Below the pieces are notes generated by a model, which was not told where the DNA came from, ran no database searches, and saw nothing but the letters and a program-made list of their open reading frames with translations. Both the position numbers and the translations under genes were made by a program. A stretch of 34,037 nt of DNA from Pseudomonadota bacterium (GTDB taxonomy: Bacteria > Pseudomonadota > Gammaproteobacteria > Burkholderiales > Thiobacillaceae): NCBI GenBank assembly GCA_021820845.1, contig JAKADC010000007.1, positions 165,300 through 199,336 on the forward strand. The letters run 5' to 3'. The first letter of the stretch is position 1; every line of letters starts with the position of its first letter. Below are positions 1 through 7,371 of the stretch, in pieces.

Positions 1-1272
1 CGTGCCCCGGCCGCGGTAGACCGGGTGCCCGGACGTGCCGGCGAAACGCGAGAGCGCCGACTTCAGGTTGCTTTCGGAGTCGAGCAGGAAGGTGGCCGAG
101 CTTGCCACCCGCTCGCCTTCCTTGAGGCCGTCCGTCACCTCCACGTCATCCGTGCCGCGCAGTCCCAGCTTCACTTCGCGCGGCTTGAACTTGCCGCCGC
201 CGAGGTCGAGCAGGACGATCTGCCTGCTGCCGTCGTCGATCACGGCGCTCGCGGGGACGGTGAGCCGTTGCAGGCTGCCGCCGGTCGCGACGTCGACGTG
301 CGCGAACATGCCGGGCCGCAGCAGGCCGCCGGGATTCGCCAGTGCCACGCGGATCGGCGTGGTGCGCGTCGCGGGATCGAGGGTCGGATAGACGAAGGCG
401 ACCGTGGCGTCGAAGGTCCTGCCGGGGAAGGCGTCGACGGTGACGCGCGCCGGCTGGCCGACCCGGATGCGGCCGATGTCCTGCTCGTAGACGTCGGCCA
501 GGACCCAGATCGTGGACAGGTCGGCGATCCGGTAGAGCGGGGTGCCGGCCTGGAAGCGCATGCCGTCGACGGCCTTTTTTTCCAGCACGATGCCGCCGAC
601 CGGCGCGCGGTAGGTGACGCGGGCCGCGTCGCCTTGCCCGCCCGCCATGTTCCAGTTCCTCAGGCGTTCGGTGGTCGCGGCCGAGAGACGCGCCGCCTGG
701 CGGCGCGCCTCCACATCGGAGGCGGCGGCGGTTTGCTCCAGCTCCTTCGCGATCGCCAGTTCCTTGTAGGCGGACGCCACTTCGGGGCTGTAGACGCTGA
801 ACAATGCCTGCCCCTTGCGCACCGGGTCGCCGGTGGCGCTGACGTAGAGATGGTCGATCCATCCGTCGAAACGCGGCGCGACGTCGTGGATCGCGCGCTC
901 GTCGACGTCGACCTTGCCGACCGCGCGCACTGCGGCGCCGAGCTCCTTCATCGCCGCCGCGGCAGTCTTCACGCCCAGGGTCTGGATTCGCTGCGGACTC
1001 ACACTGACCACGCCGGCGTCGTCCGGCGCGTCCCCTGCGTAGACCGGAAGGTAGTCCATGCCCATGGGGTCCTTCTTGGGCACCGGCGAGGTGTCCGGCA
1101 GGCCCATCGGGTTGCGATAGTAAAGCGGTTTGCGCTCCGCCTTCCCGACCTGGGGCGCGCCGGTCGCCGTCGATGCGGTTCCGGGCGGCCGGCTCGTCCC
1201 CGCCCAGTAGCCGATTCCGAGCGCGAGCGTGGTCAGGCCGATGACGATGAGAACGAGGGGCAGCCGTTTCAT
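1..1272 (-). CDS. cusB: CusB-like periplasmic adaptor of a copper/silver RND efflux pump (3' end cut by window edge)
   Basis: Membrane-fusion adaptor that would link an inner-membrane RND pump to the outer-membrane factor encoded just upstream in the transcript. The protein starts MKRLPLVLIVIG with one N-terminal membrane anchor or signal. A heavy-metal-binding segment follows, with YYRNPMG and KKDPMGMDYLPVY at about residues 48-80. This is the Met-rich form of the domain without the CPMHP/CPICGM cysteines. Barrel-sandwich hybrid, helical hairpin and beta-barrel regions then follow, with VYSPEV, YRAPVGGIV and LRPGMFAHV. About 424 codons are visible with no stop, so the 3' end lies outside the window. 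The ATG overlaps the stop of the cusC-like gene by 4 bp (ATGA, 1269-1272), which shows translational coupling. The expected partner CusA gene should lie just beyond the left edge. The family call is confident. Cu/Ag rather than Co/Zn specificity is inferred from the CusF-like and CusRS-like neighbours. Confidence 0.92.
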   Translation of the reverse strand, partial: MKRLPLVLIVIGLTTLALGIGYWAGTSRPPGTASTATGAPQVGKAERKPLYYRNPMGLPDTSPVPKKDPMGMDYLPVYAGDAPDDAGVVSVSPQRIQTLGVKTAAAAMKELGAAVRAVGKVDVDERAIHDVAPRFDGWIDHLYVSATGDPVRKGQALFSVYSPEVASAYKELAIAKELEQTAAASDVEARRQAARLSAATTERLRNWNMAGGQGDAARVTYRAPVGGIVLEKKAVDGMRFQAGTPLYRIADLSTIWVLADVYEQDIGRIRVGQPARVTVDAFPGRTFDATVAFVYPTLDPATRTTPIRVALANPGGLLRPGMFAHVDVATGGSLQRLTVPASAVIDDGSRQIVLLDLGGGKFKPREVKLGLRGTDDVEVTDGLKEGERVASSATFLLDSESNLKSALSRFAGTSGHPVYRGRGT

Positions 1273-2525
1273 AGCGGGGTTCCGGTCAGTTGTTCCAGGT
1301 CGGACAGGCGGATCGCGCTTTCCGTCTCGGCGTCGAGCAGGTCGAGCCGGGTTTTCAGGATCTGGCGTTCCGCCTGGATCAGCGTGGTGAAGTCGACCTG
1401 GCCGGTTTCGTAGCCGGCGCGGGCGGCCTTGAGCGTGGCCCGGACCTGCGGCAACAGCGTGTCGCGCAGCAGGGCGGCCTGGTCGCGGCTTCCCTCGTAG
1501 CCGGCGAAGGCCTCGCCCAGCCGGCCGAGAATCCGGGCGCGCGTCGATTCCCTCGCCGCCTCTGCCGCTTCGAGCCGATATCCCGCCTCGGCTTCCCGGC
1601 TGCGCCGGGCCGATTGCTGGAACGGCACCGTCATCGTCATCATCACGTCCCAGCTCGCCACGCCATCCCGCGGGCGGGTATTGCGCACGCCCAGCTCGAA
1701 GTCCGGGTAGCGATCGCGCAGCGTGAGCGCCTGGGCGTCGCGTGCCGTGTCGATGGCGGCGCGGTCGCGCGCGAGGCCGGGCGAATGCCCGAGCGCCGCG
1801 TCACGGAGAGCCTCGAGCGTCAGGCGGGCCGGCGCCTTCGGCAGCGCCGACGGGGAGGCGAGCGGCGCGTCGACGGGCCGGTCGAGCAGGGCGTTCAGGG
1901 CCGCCGCCGCTTCGCGCTGCTTGCGCGTCGCGTCGACCTGCGCGATCTGCGTCGCGGTGATCTCGCTTTGCGCCTGGATCGCGTCCTGCTGCGGGACCAG
2001 CCCGACGCCGTAGCGGACCAGCACGAGCTTTTCCATCGCGCGGTACAGCGCCAGGGTCTCGACGAGAATGCGGCCGCGTTCGGCGGCCTGGTAATAACGC
2101 GCGTAGGCCGACTTGATGCCGGACTCGATTTCCAGCCCGGCGGCGTCGCGCTCGGCGTCGGATTGCGCGGCTTTTCCCTCGGCGATCCTGCCGCGCAGCG
2201 CGCGCTTGCCATAGAACGGCAGCGGCTGGCTGATCAGGTAACGCGATGTGCCCACCTCGCCAGGCAGCAGCGTGGTGGGTCCGCCGGTGCCGGCGTTGGT
2301 GAAATCCATCAGCTCGACCTGCACGCTGGGATCGGGCAGGGCCGAGGCCGCGCCCGTGCCGGCGTGTGCCGCCCGCGCTTCCAGCGTGCGCTGGCGCAGC
2401 TCCGGATTGTGCTCGCGCGCGTAGGCCAGCAGCCCGCCGAGGTCAGCGCCGAGTTCCGCCGCGCCCGCGCCGGGCGGCGGCAGCGTCAGCGCAAGACAGG
2501 CCAGCATCAAAACGCGTTTGCGCAT
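1269..2525 (-). CDS. cusC: CusC/TolC-family outer-membrane efflux factor
   Basis: Outer-membrane channel of a tripartite heavy-metal efflux system, 418 aa. It has a Sec signal peptide (MRKRVLMLACLALTLPPPGAGA). Two tandem alpha-helical outer-membrane-efflux repeats follow, visible as LLAYAREHNPELRQRTLEARAA near the start and the corresponding LRDAALGHSPGLARDRAAIDTA in the second half. The C-terminal half ends with the usual YETGQVDFTTLIQAERQIL motif. The length is normal for the CusC/CzcC branch. No lipobox cysteine is obvious at the signal-peptide end, unlike E. coli CusC. It lies 3 bp after the CusF-like gene and overlaps the adaptor gene by 4 bp, so the three form one transcript read leftwards from about 2950. 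Confidence 0.93.
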   Translation of the reverse strand: MRKRVLMLACLALTLPPPGAGAAELGADLGGLLAYAREHNPELRQRTLEARAAHAGTGAASALPDPSVQVELMDFTNAGTGGPTTLLPGEVGTSRYLISQPLPFYGKRALRGRIAEGKAAQSDAERDAAGLEIESGIKSAYARYYQAAERGRILVETLALYRAMEKLVLVRYGVGLVPQQDAIQAQSEITATQIAQVDATRKQREAAAALNALLDRPVDAPLASPSALPKAPARLTLEALRDAALGHSPGLARDRAAIDTARDAQALTLRDRYPDFELGVRNTRPRDGVASWDVMMTMTVPFQQSARRSREAEAGYRLEAAEAARESTRARILGRLGEAFAGYEGSRDQAALLRDTLLPQVRATLKAARAGYETGQVDFTTLIQAERQILKTRLDLLDAETESAIRLSDLEQLTGTPL

Positions 2526-2528
2526 GGC

Positions 2529-2900
2529 TCAGTTCGCGTGCGCCATGCGGACGACCATCGGCATGCCTGCGCTGGAGCATTCGGCGCGGAACCGTATCCT
2601 GTCGCCGACCTTGTAATCCTTCAGCATGGCCCTGTCGCCGGCGAAGGTCATGGTCATGGCCGGCATCCCGAGGTTGGCGAGTTCGCCGTGGCGGATGGTG
2701 ATCTTGCCGGCGTCGAGATCGATCCTGCGGATCACGCCTTCGCTCAGGGGCATCCGCATGGCGCCCTGGCCCGGCATCCCGGCCGTCGCCGGCATGGCAA
2801 CCATGCCGTGCATGCCGTTCATCGAGGCCTGGCCGTCGGCCCGCGCCGCGGCGGCGAGGCCACACAGCAGGAAGCCGATCCATGCGTTGCGTGCCTTCAT
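2529..2900 (-). CDS. cusF: CusF-like periplasmic copper/silver chaperone
   Basis: Small exported copper-binding protein of 123 aa. The ATG at 2898-2900 was chosen because it gives a proper signal peptide (MKARNAWIGFLLCGLAAAARA). An open frame continues upstream to 3485 but would run through the intergenic promoter region. After a Met/Gly-rich linker (MNGMHGMVAMPATAGMPG) comes a CusF fold with ITIRHGELANLGMPAMTMTF at about residues 67-86. In E. coli CusF the metal site is His36, Trp44, Met47 and Met49. The matching residues here are His71, Met79, Met82 and Met84, so the capping tryptophan is a methionine. It is the first gene of the leftward operon and would hand Cu(I)/Ag(I) to the adaptor. 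The family is confident; the exact metal is inferred. Confidence 0.9.
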   Translation of the reverse strand: MKARNAWIGFLLCGLAAAARADGQASMNGMHGMVAMPATAGMPGQGAMRMPLSEGVIRRIDLDAGKITIRHGELANLGMPAMTMTFAGDRAMLKDYKVGDRIRFRAECSSAGMPMVVRMAHAN

Positions 2901-2969
2901 TGCGGCGCCCTCCGGTTGACAGTCAGCGCGATTGTGACGGCGCGATGCAAACGGAAAGCTGACGCCAGG

Positions 2970-2985
2970 ATGACAAGTTTGTAAT
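2970..2985. promoter_or_regulatory. CusR/CopR-type operator between the divergent efflux and two-component genes
   Basis: ATGACAA-GT-TTGTAAT is a near-perfect inverted repeat (7-2-7, one mismatch). It resembles the E. coli CusR box, whose core is ATGACAA-NN-TTGTCAT. It sits between the CusF-like gene (ATG at 2900, leftward) and the response regulator (ATG at 3045, rightward), where one box could control both directions. Identification is by pattern match and by the encoded CusR-like regulator. Confidence 0.7.
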
Positions 2986-3044
2986 GCGCGGCGCCGCGCC
3001 GATTGTGGCAGCATGAATCCTCTGAACGATCCGCGACCGCTCAA

Positions 3045-3728
3045 ATGAAACTTCTCGTCGTCGAAGACGAACCCAAAACCGGCGAATACCTCCGACGCGG
3101 CCTGACCGAGGCCGGCTTCGTGGTGGACCTCGCGCGCGACGGCCAGGATGGCCTGCACCTCGGGATGACGGAGCATTACGACCTCGCCGTCCTCGACGTC
3201 ATGTTGCCGGGGCTGGACGGCCTGAGCATCCTCAAGGCCTTGCGCGAGTCCGGGTCCGGACTTCCCGTGCTGTTTCTCACCGCGCGCGACCTGGTGGAGG
3301 ACCGGGTGCGCGGCCTCGAACTGGGTGCCGACGACTACCTGGTCAAGCCTTTCGCCTTCGCCGAGCTGCTTGCCCGCATCCGCACGCTGCTGCGGCGCGG
3401 CGCACGGCAGCCCGCGTCGGGCCGCCTGCGCGTGGCCGACCTCGAGCTCGACCTGCTCCGCCACCGTGTCAGCCGCGCCGGACAACGCATCGATCTCACG
3501 CCCAAGGAATTCGCGTTGCTCGAGCTTTTCGTGCGCAGAGTGGGCGAGGTGCTGCCGCGCGCGCTGATCGCCTCCCAGGTGTGGGACATGAACTTCGACA
3601 GCGACACCAACGTCATCGATGTCGCGGTGCGGCGGCTGCGCGCCAAGATCGACGACGGCTTCGATCTGAAGCTGATCCGGACCGTGCGCGGCATGGGCTA
3701 CGTCCTCGACGGCAGCGCGGCGGGATGA
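3045..3728 (+). CDS. cusR: Copper-responsive OmpR-family response regulator (CusR/CopR type)
   Basis: DNA-binding response regulator of 227 aa. The receiver domain (about 1-115) has the acidic pair in VVEDEP, phospho-acceptor Asp51 in [13 protein letters not shown], the switch Thr in LFLTARD and Lys101 in [11 protein letters not shown]. The C-terminal winged helix (about 128-225) contains [17 protein letters not shown] and ends in [27 protein letters not shown], typical of heavy-metal regulators. The ATG at 3045 was preferred over an in-frame TTG at 3003 because MKLLVVEDE is the family's normal start. It overlaps the kinase gene by 4 bp (3725-3728). It most likely binds the dyad at 2970-2985 and activates the leftward efflux operon. 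Confidence 0.93.
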   Translation: MKLLVVEDEPKTGEYLRRGLTEAGFVVDLARDGQDGLHLGMTEHYDLAVLDVMLPGLDGLSILKALRESGSGLPVLFLTARDLVEDRVRGLELGADDYLVKPFAFAELLARIRTLLRRGARQPASGRLRVADLELDLLRHRVSRAGQRIDLTPKEFALLELFVRRVGEVLPRALIASQVWDMNFDSDTNVIDVAVRRLRAKIDDGFDLKLIRTVRGMGYVLDGSAAG

Positions 3729-5107
3729 GGCCGCTTTCCCTCAACGCCCGGATCAGCCTGCTGCTGTCCGGCGTCGTCGCGGTGGTGTTGCTGGGAACGG
3801 GCATCCTGATCTCCCGCGCGGTGGAGAACCATTTCGCCGAGGAAGACCGGCAGGAGATCCAGGGCAAGCTCGAACTGATCCGCCACCTGCTGGACCGGGT
3901 GCGGAGCACGGCCGATCTGGATGCCATGTCGCAGGAATTGAGCGATTCGCTGGTAGGGCACCCGGGGCTTTCCGTCGCCGTCATCGATCACGACGGGGCG
4001 ATCTGGTTCGCCACTTCGAATTCCGCGTTTCCGAAATATCTCGTCGCAACCCGCGACACGTCGCCCGGAACGCTGCGGCAATGGGCGGAGAACGGCACCG
4101 AATACCGCGGCATCGCGACGCCGATGATGGTCGCCGGCACCACCTATACGGTCGCCGTCGCGCTCGACATCATGCACCACCTCGCCTTCATGGCCGAGTT
4201 CCGCCGCATCCTGGCCTGGGCGATGGCGCTGGCCGCCTTCGCCACGGCGGCGCTCGGTTCGCTCGCCGTCTGGCGAGGGCTGCAGCCCCTGCGCGCCATT
4301 GCCCTGACCGCCGCCTCCATCTCCGCCGAGCGCCTCTCCGAGCGCCTGCCGGAGTCCGGCGTGCCCGGCGAAATCCAGGCGCTCGCGGCCTCGTTCAACG
4401 CCATGCTCGGGCGGCTCGAGGACGCGTTCCGGCGGCTGTCCGATTTCTCGTCCGACATCGCCCACGAGCTTCGCACGCCGGTCTCGAATCTCATGACGCA
4501 GACCCAGGTGGCGTTGGCGAACGTGCGCAGCGCCGAGGAATACCGGGAGGTGCTCGAGTCGAGCATGGAGGAGTACGAGCGGCTGGCGCGCATGATCGGC
4601 GACATGCTGTTTCTCGCCCAGGCCGACAACGGGATGGTGGTGCCGAACCGCGAGCGCATCGACCTGGCGATCGAAATTGCGCGGCTGTTCGAGTTCTACG
4701 AAGCCGTCGCGGCCGAACACGGCGTCCGGTTCACGCTCGACGGTCAGGCCACGGCGAAGGGCGACAGGCTGATGCTGCAGCGGGCGTTTTCGAACCTGCT
4801 TTCGAACGCGCTTCGCTACACGCCGCGCGGGGCGGCGGTGAGCGTCAGCCTCGGCTCGGACGGGACATCGAGCCGCGCCGTCGTGTCCAACCCGGGCCCG
4901 CCGATATCGAAGGAACATGCGGCGAGAATATTCGACCGCTTCTACCGCGCCGACCCCTCGCGCCGCGAAGGCGCGGGGAGCCACACCGGCCTCGGGCTCG
5001 CCATCACGAAATCCCTGATCGAAGCGAACGGCGGAACGATCCGCGCCGCTTCCGACAAAGGCATCACGGCGTTCGAGATCGTCTTGCCGGGCGGCGACGC
5101 CGCTTGA
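3725..5107 (+). CDS. cusS: Heavy-metal sensor histidine kinase (CusS type)
   Basis: Inner-membrane sensor kinase of 460 aa, partner of the preceding regulator. The start at 3725 ([16 protein letters not shown]) overlaps the regulator stop. TM1 spans about 8-30. A periplasmic sensor loop of about 130 residues follows, then TM2 at about 163-183 and a HAMP linker ([20 protein letters not shown]). The H-box is [14 protein letters not shown] with phospho-accepting His at about 247. The N-box is [13 protein letters not shown], and the G-boxes include [12 protein letters not shown] and [17 protein letters not shown] residues (the sequence reads HTGLGLAI). The NPGPPI form of the G1 box is usual in CusS proteins. 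It is expected to sense periplasmic Cu(I)/Ag(I). The gene ends 31 bp before the convergent SRPBCC gene. Confidence 0.93.
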   Translation: MRPLSLNARISLLLSGVVAVVLLGTGILISRAVENHFAEEDRQEIQGKLELIRHLLDRVRSTADLDAMSQELSDSLVGHPGLSVAVIDHDGAIWFATSNSAFPKYLVATRDTSPGTLRQWAENGTEYRGIATPMMVAGTTYTVAVALDIMHHLAFMAEFRRILAWAMALAAFATAALGSLAVWRGLQPLRAIALTAASISAERLSERLPESGVPGEIQALAASFNAMLGRLEDAFRRLSDFSSDIAHELRTPVSNLMTQTQVALANVRSAEEYREVLESSMEEYERLARMIGDMLFLAQADNGMVVPNRERIDLAIEIARLFEFYEAVAAEHGVRFTLDGQATAKGDRLMLQRAFSNLLSNALRYTPRGAAVSVSLGSDGTSSRAVVSNPGPPISKEHAARIFDRFYRADPSRREGAGSHTGLGLAITKSLIEANGGTIRAASDKGITAFEIVLPGGDAA

Positions 5108-5138
5108 CCGAGGACGGCAATACGGGGAGGCGCCCTTG

Positions 5139-5615
5139 TCAGGCCGTCGAGCGATGCGGGGCGCGGCCGTCGAGCAGGCGCGCCAGCGCTTCACCGCCGC
5201 TGCGCATGACGCCGTCGTGGTTCCATCTGAAGAGCGGACGCGCGACCGGCTCGAGGCGCTTCATCCATCCCCGCGTCGCGCGCACCTGCCACTCGAAGCG
5301 CACGACCGTCGCACCGCCGTCACTCGCGAACGACCAGCGCCCATGGCCTTCTACGTCGCCGCTTATGGCGCCCTCGACGGTGCGCAGCAATTCGGCATGG
5401 GTCACGCGAACGTCGAAGGTAAGGCGATAGGGCAGGCGTCCCCGCCACGTGTAGCGGCGCACGCTGCCGATGCCGCGGGCGTCGCCCGGATCGAGTTCGT
5501 CGACGCGTTCGACATTGCGCCACCAGCGCGGCCAGGTGAGCGAATGCGAGATGGCGTCGCAGACCGCCTCGATGGGCGCGTCGATACGCCAGACGGTGAC
5601 GAAGCGGTACGCCAT
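5139..5615 (-). CDS. SRPBCC-fold (polyketide cyclase/dehydrase-like) protein
   Basis: Soluble protein of 158 aa with a START/SRPBCC hot-dog-helix-grip pattern. The N-terminal strand is VTVWRIDAPIEAVCDAISHSLTWPRWW, followed by VDELDPGDARGIGSVRRYTW, the middle strands YRLTFDVRV and FASDGGATVVRFEWQVR, and a C-terminal helix ending in a GGEALARLL segment. The fold binds hydrophobic ligands, and no enzyme activity can be assigned. It is the last gene of a three-gene leftward operon, 11 bp after the DUF1571-like gene. The ATG at 5615 starts the first beta strand and matches family N-termini. Confidence is high for the fold and none for a specific role. Confidence 0.8.
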   Translation of the reverse strand: MAYRFVTVWRIDAPIEAVCDAISHSLTWPRWWRNVERVDELDPGDARGIGSVRRYTWRGRLPYRLTFDVRVTHAELLRTVEGAISGDVEGHGRWSFASDGGATVVRFEWQVRATRGWMKRLEPVARPLFRWNHDGVMRSGGEALARLLDGRAPHRSTA

Positions 5616-5626
5616 CGCCGTGCTGC

Positions 5627-6250
5627 CTAGGGATTGAACAGCGTGTCCGCCAGCGGCACGTCGACTTCCAGCGCGTCCAGCGTGACGGTTTCGATGACGG
5701 CATCGTCCCGATCTCGGCTGATCACCTTGAGCGGAAACTGCATCGACGTGTCCAGCCACAGGTCGTAGCGGTGCACCCCCGCGATCGTGAAGCCGGGCGC
5801 GCCGACGATGACCAGATGCTGCGTCGCGCGCCCCGCCACGCTGTCCTCGCCCATGGCCTCGGCGCGGCCGTGCCGCAGCAGGCTGCGAACGTTTTCGAAC
5901 AGCGCCCCGACATCCGACCGGTCGACGTTCTGTCCGCGCGGACTCCGCACGAGCGGATTGCGCGGGCTCAGGTCGAGTTCCGGAAAACGCCCCTCGCCGA
6001 ACGGCCACAGCCGCACGCGCCGGGTGACGGGACTGTAGACCAGCACGGCGCCGGGATGGGGCCGAATGAACTCCATGCGAACGAAGCCGGGCTTCTTGTA
6101 GTAATAACGGATCTGCTCCTCGCCGTCGGCATGGACGGCGTGGAGGGTGACGCGGTAAGTGTCGACCGCGCGGAAATGCGCGATCGCGCGAGCCAGGAGA
6201 TCCGGGGGCGGTCCGGCGAATGCGGCGGCCAGCAGCATGGCGGACAGCAC
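5627..6250 (-). CDS. Exported DUF1571-like protein (LolA-like fold)
   Basis: Conserved exported protein of about 207 aa. After a short hydrophobic N-terminus (LSAMLLAAAFAG) comes LLARAIAHFRAVDTYRVTLHA. The core is EQIRYYYKKPGFVRMEF, then HPGAVLVYSPVTRRVRLWP, and later QHLVIVGAPGFTIAGVHRYDLWLD. This pattern of alternating strands resembles DUF1571 and outer-membrane lipoprotein-sorting folds. The role is unknown; a lipid- or lipoprotein-carrying function is only a fold-based guess. The start is uncertain. A GTG at 6250 lies 2 bp after the stop of the upstream small gene, an ATG lies at 6238, and an in-frame ATG at 6340 would overlap the small gene by 88 bp. No strong ribosome-binding site decides between them. 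Confidence 0.72.
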   Translation of the reverse strand: MLSAMLLAAAFAGPPPDLLARAIAHFRAVDTYRVTLHAVHADGEEQIRYYYKKPGFVRMEFIRPHPGAVLVYSPVTRRVRLWPFGEGRFPELDLSPRNPLVRSPRGQNVDRSDVGALFENVRSLLRHGRAEAMGEDSVAGRATQHLVIVGAPGFTIAGVHRYDLWLDTSMQFPLKVISRDRDDAVIETVTLDALEVDVPLADTLFNP

Positions 6251-6252
6251 CG

Positions 6253-6390
6253 TTACGCCGCCGCGTCGGGCACGCTCGCCGTGCCCTCTTCGCGGCGGCG
6301 CGAGAAGAACGGCAGCCGGATCTTGCAGCAAAGCGCACATTTGCCGTCGTGCCTGTACACCAGCACGGTCGCATTGCCTTTCACGAACAC
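6253..6390 (-). CDS. 45-residue CxxCC protein of unknown function
   Basis: Short reading frame starting at GTG 6390-6388 with a well-placed GGGAG (6397-6401) six bases upstream. The product starts MFVKGNATVLVYRHDGKC. It then has Cys18-x2-Cys21-Cys22 followed by KIRLPFFSRRREEG. The spacing suggests a small metal- or thiol-reactive site, but I do not recognise the family. It is the first gene of a leftward operon, ending 2 bp before the DUF1571-like start. The Shine-Dalgarno match, ordinary codon use and tight spacing support it as real. Its small size and GTG start keep confidence moderate. Confidence 0.5.
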   Translation of the reverse strand: MFVKGNATVLVYRHDGKCALCCKIRLPFFSRRREEGTASVPDAAA

Positions 6391-6522
6391 GATGAACTCC
6401 CGTGATGGATCGCGCGCAGCGCGGCTGCCCGCAATGTGGAAGGTGAACTGAAATCTAGTACGCGCCGGGTGAAAGCCAAGCGGACCGGCTTGGCAGCGCG
6501 CGCGAGGACGCGGCGGGATTTT

Positions 6523-6548
6523 CCGGAGCCGGCGAGCGCCGGCTCCGG
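6523..6548. repeat. Perfect 11-bp-stem inverted repeat
   Basis: CCGGAGCCGGC (6523-6533), loop GAGC, then GCCGGCTCCGG (6538-6548). The stem is perfect and very GC-rich. There is no T-tract on the exit side of either strand, so it is not a typical intrinsic terminator. It lies between the divergent promoters, so it could insulate them or bind a protein. Confidence 0.6.
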
Positions 6549-6617
6549 CAGATCGTCTGCGGCGACGAGGCGGGGCGCACGCCTTCCGCCGGTGTTCGGA
6601 ATGAACGTTTGCAGAGA

Positions 6618-6648
6618 TTGACAGTGAACGTCCAGGACGTCCAGTCAA
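6618..6648. promoter_or_regulatory. Dyad upstream of the sigma-54 promoter (candidate activator-binding site)
   Basis: The core ACGTCC-A-GGACGT (6628-6640) is a perfect 6-1-6 palindrome. It is flanked by TTGAC (6618-6622) and GTCAA (6644-6648) as an outer inverted pair with unequal spacing (5 and 3 bp). It sits roughly 80-105 bp upstream of the expected transcription start of the sigma-54 promoter, a usual position for an enhancer-binding protein site. The binding protein is unknown; the Fis-type activator at 15358-16719 is the only candidate in the window. Confidence 0.5.
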
Positions 6649-6695
6649 CCCGATGCGAAGCCACGAAACGACACAAAATCAACGAGATGCCGGTT

Positions 6696-6711
6696 TGGCA
6701 CGCGTCTCGCT
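6696..6711 (+). promoter_or_regulatory. Sigma-54 (RpoN) -24/-12 promoter
   Basis: TGGCACGCGTCTCGCT matches the consensus TGGCACG-N4-TTGCW at all but one key position. The invariant GG (6697-6698) and GC (6709-6710) are separated by exactly 10 bp. Transcription would start near 6722, giving a leader of about 86 nt before the repeat-protein ATG at 6808. It is oriented towards the repeat protein and the ncgABC-nirK genes. Confidence 0.7.
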
Positions 6712-6807
6712 ATCCATAGGGCGAGGCGCGGCGTCATGCCGATCGGTTCGCCGGTTCAGCGGTTGCCGCGTTGGCCTCGCCTTCCAAACATTCTTCCGGA
6801 GTCAATC

Positions 6808-7134
6808 ATGAAGTCGCTCAACACTGCATCCATCCTGTTCGGCCTTGCGGGCGTACTGCTCTCCACGGCGGCGCTGTCGGCGCCGGGTCGCGGCTGGGAT
6901 TTCTACAACAACGGCGCTGGCGATCCCATCCCCGTCGGCGCCCAGTCGGCGAACGCCCCGGGCGCGGCCACGGCCGGGAAGGGCTGGGATTTCATGCAAA
7001 ACGGAGGCGGCCAGGCGATTGCCGTATCGGCGCAGGCGAGCGGGCCCGCGTCTGCCGTCGGCGCCGGCAAGGGCTGGGATTTCTTCAGCATGGGCTTGGG
7101 TGAGCGCATTCCCGTCGACGGGCACCGGCTCTGA
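6808..7134 (+). CDS. Small exported protein built of 30-residue GxGWDF repeats
   Basis: A 108-aa protein with a signal peptide (MKSLNTASILFGLAG through LSA, cleavage near residue 25). The ATG at 6808 was chosen because GGAG lies six bases upstream; an in-frame ATG at 6736 has none. The mature part is two exact 30-residue units (27-56 and 57-86) and a 22-residue partial unit (87-108). Each starts G[RK]GWDF, then a short N/G-rich turn, then an IPV-like strand (DPIPVGA, QAIAVSA, ERIPVDG), then an Ala/Gly/Ser/Pro linker. The twelve bases GGCTGGGATTTC recur at 6892, 6982 and 7072. I do not recognise the family. It has no Cys, and His appears only at the extreme C-terminus, so a classic metal site is unlikely. 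It is the first gene behind the sigma-54 promoter and precedes the ncgABC-nirK set by 237 bp. Confidence 0.8.
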   Translation: MKSLNTASILFGLAGVLLSTAALSAPGRGWDFYNNGAGDPIPVGAQSANAPGAATAGKGWDFMQNGGGQAIAVSAQASGPASAVGAGKGWDFFSMGLGERIPVDGHRL

Positions 7135-7149
7135 CATCCGATGGCCGGT

Positions 7150-7167
7150 GGGAGAAGCGCCTCTCCC
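7150..7167 (+). terminator. Weak stem-loop after the repeat-protein gene (possible attenuator)
   Basis: GGGAGA (7150-7155), loop AGCGCC, TCTCCC (7162-7167), with TTTT only at 7174-7177. The stem is short and the T-run displaced, so it could partly terminate or set a processing point between the repeat protein and the oxidase gene. Confidence 0.3.
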
Positions 7168-7317
7168 CGCGTCGTTTTGTGAACACCTGGCGACGTTCGG
7201 GTCCGACTTCCGTCGTTCGCTGGCGTCCGCGCCCGGCTCCTTACGACGAAGAAAGAAAACATCACAAAGATCAAGCCGTATCGATCTGGGACGCCTCTCG
7301 CCCGGCGTTCGGCGGGT

Positions 7318-7331
7318 CGATTGGCCAATCG
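7318..7331. promoter_or_regulatory. Perfect 14-bp palindrome upstream of the multicopper oxidase gene
   Basis: CGATTGGCCAATCG is fully self-complementary and ends 40 bp before the oxidase ATG. It does not match FNR/NNR (TTGAT-N4-ATCAA) or NsrR sites. It may be an operator for an internal promoter, but the protein is unknown. Confidence 0.4.
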
Positions 7332-7371
7332 GCGGGATCTCACCGTCTCGCGACTAGAAAAGGAATAGGCG

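Larger units (their letters stand above)
6391..6807. other. 417-bp non-coding region between divergent operons
   Basis: No convincing gene in either strand. It holds the ribosome-binding site of the leftward small gene (6397-6401), a perfect 11-bp-stem hairpin (6523-6548), a dyad resembling an activator site (6618-6648), a sigma-54 promoter (6696-6711), and the leader and ribosome-binding site of the repeat protein (GGAG at 6798-6801). Confidence 0.7.

Noticed and set aside
25..1413. Long plus-strand open frame (462 codons)
   Set aside because: It lies antisense to the CusB-like adaptor, whose protein has clear family motifs. The product is Arg/Gly/Asp-rich with no domain, a usual shadow in high-GC DNA.
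6523..6548. Hairpin as an intrinsic terminator
   Set aside because: The stem is perfect, but neither strand has a T-run after it.
7135..7371. Possible FNR/NNR or NsrR site before ncgA
   Set aside because: I looked for TTGAT-N4-ATCAA and for the NsrR consensus; only partial AT-rich matches (around 7260-7285) exist. The 14-bp palindrome is reported separately.
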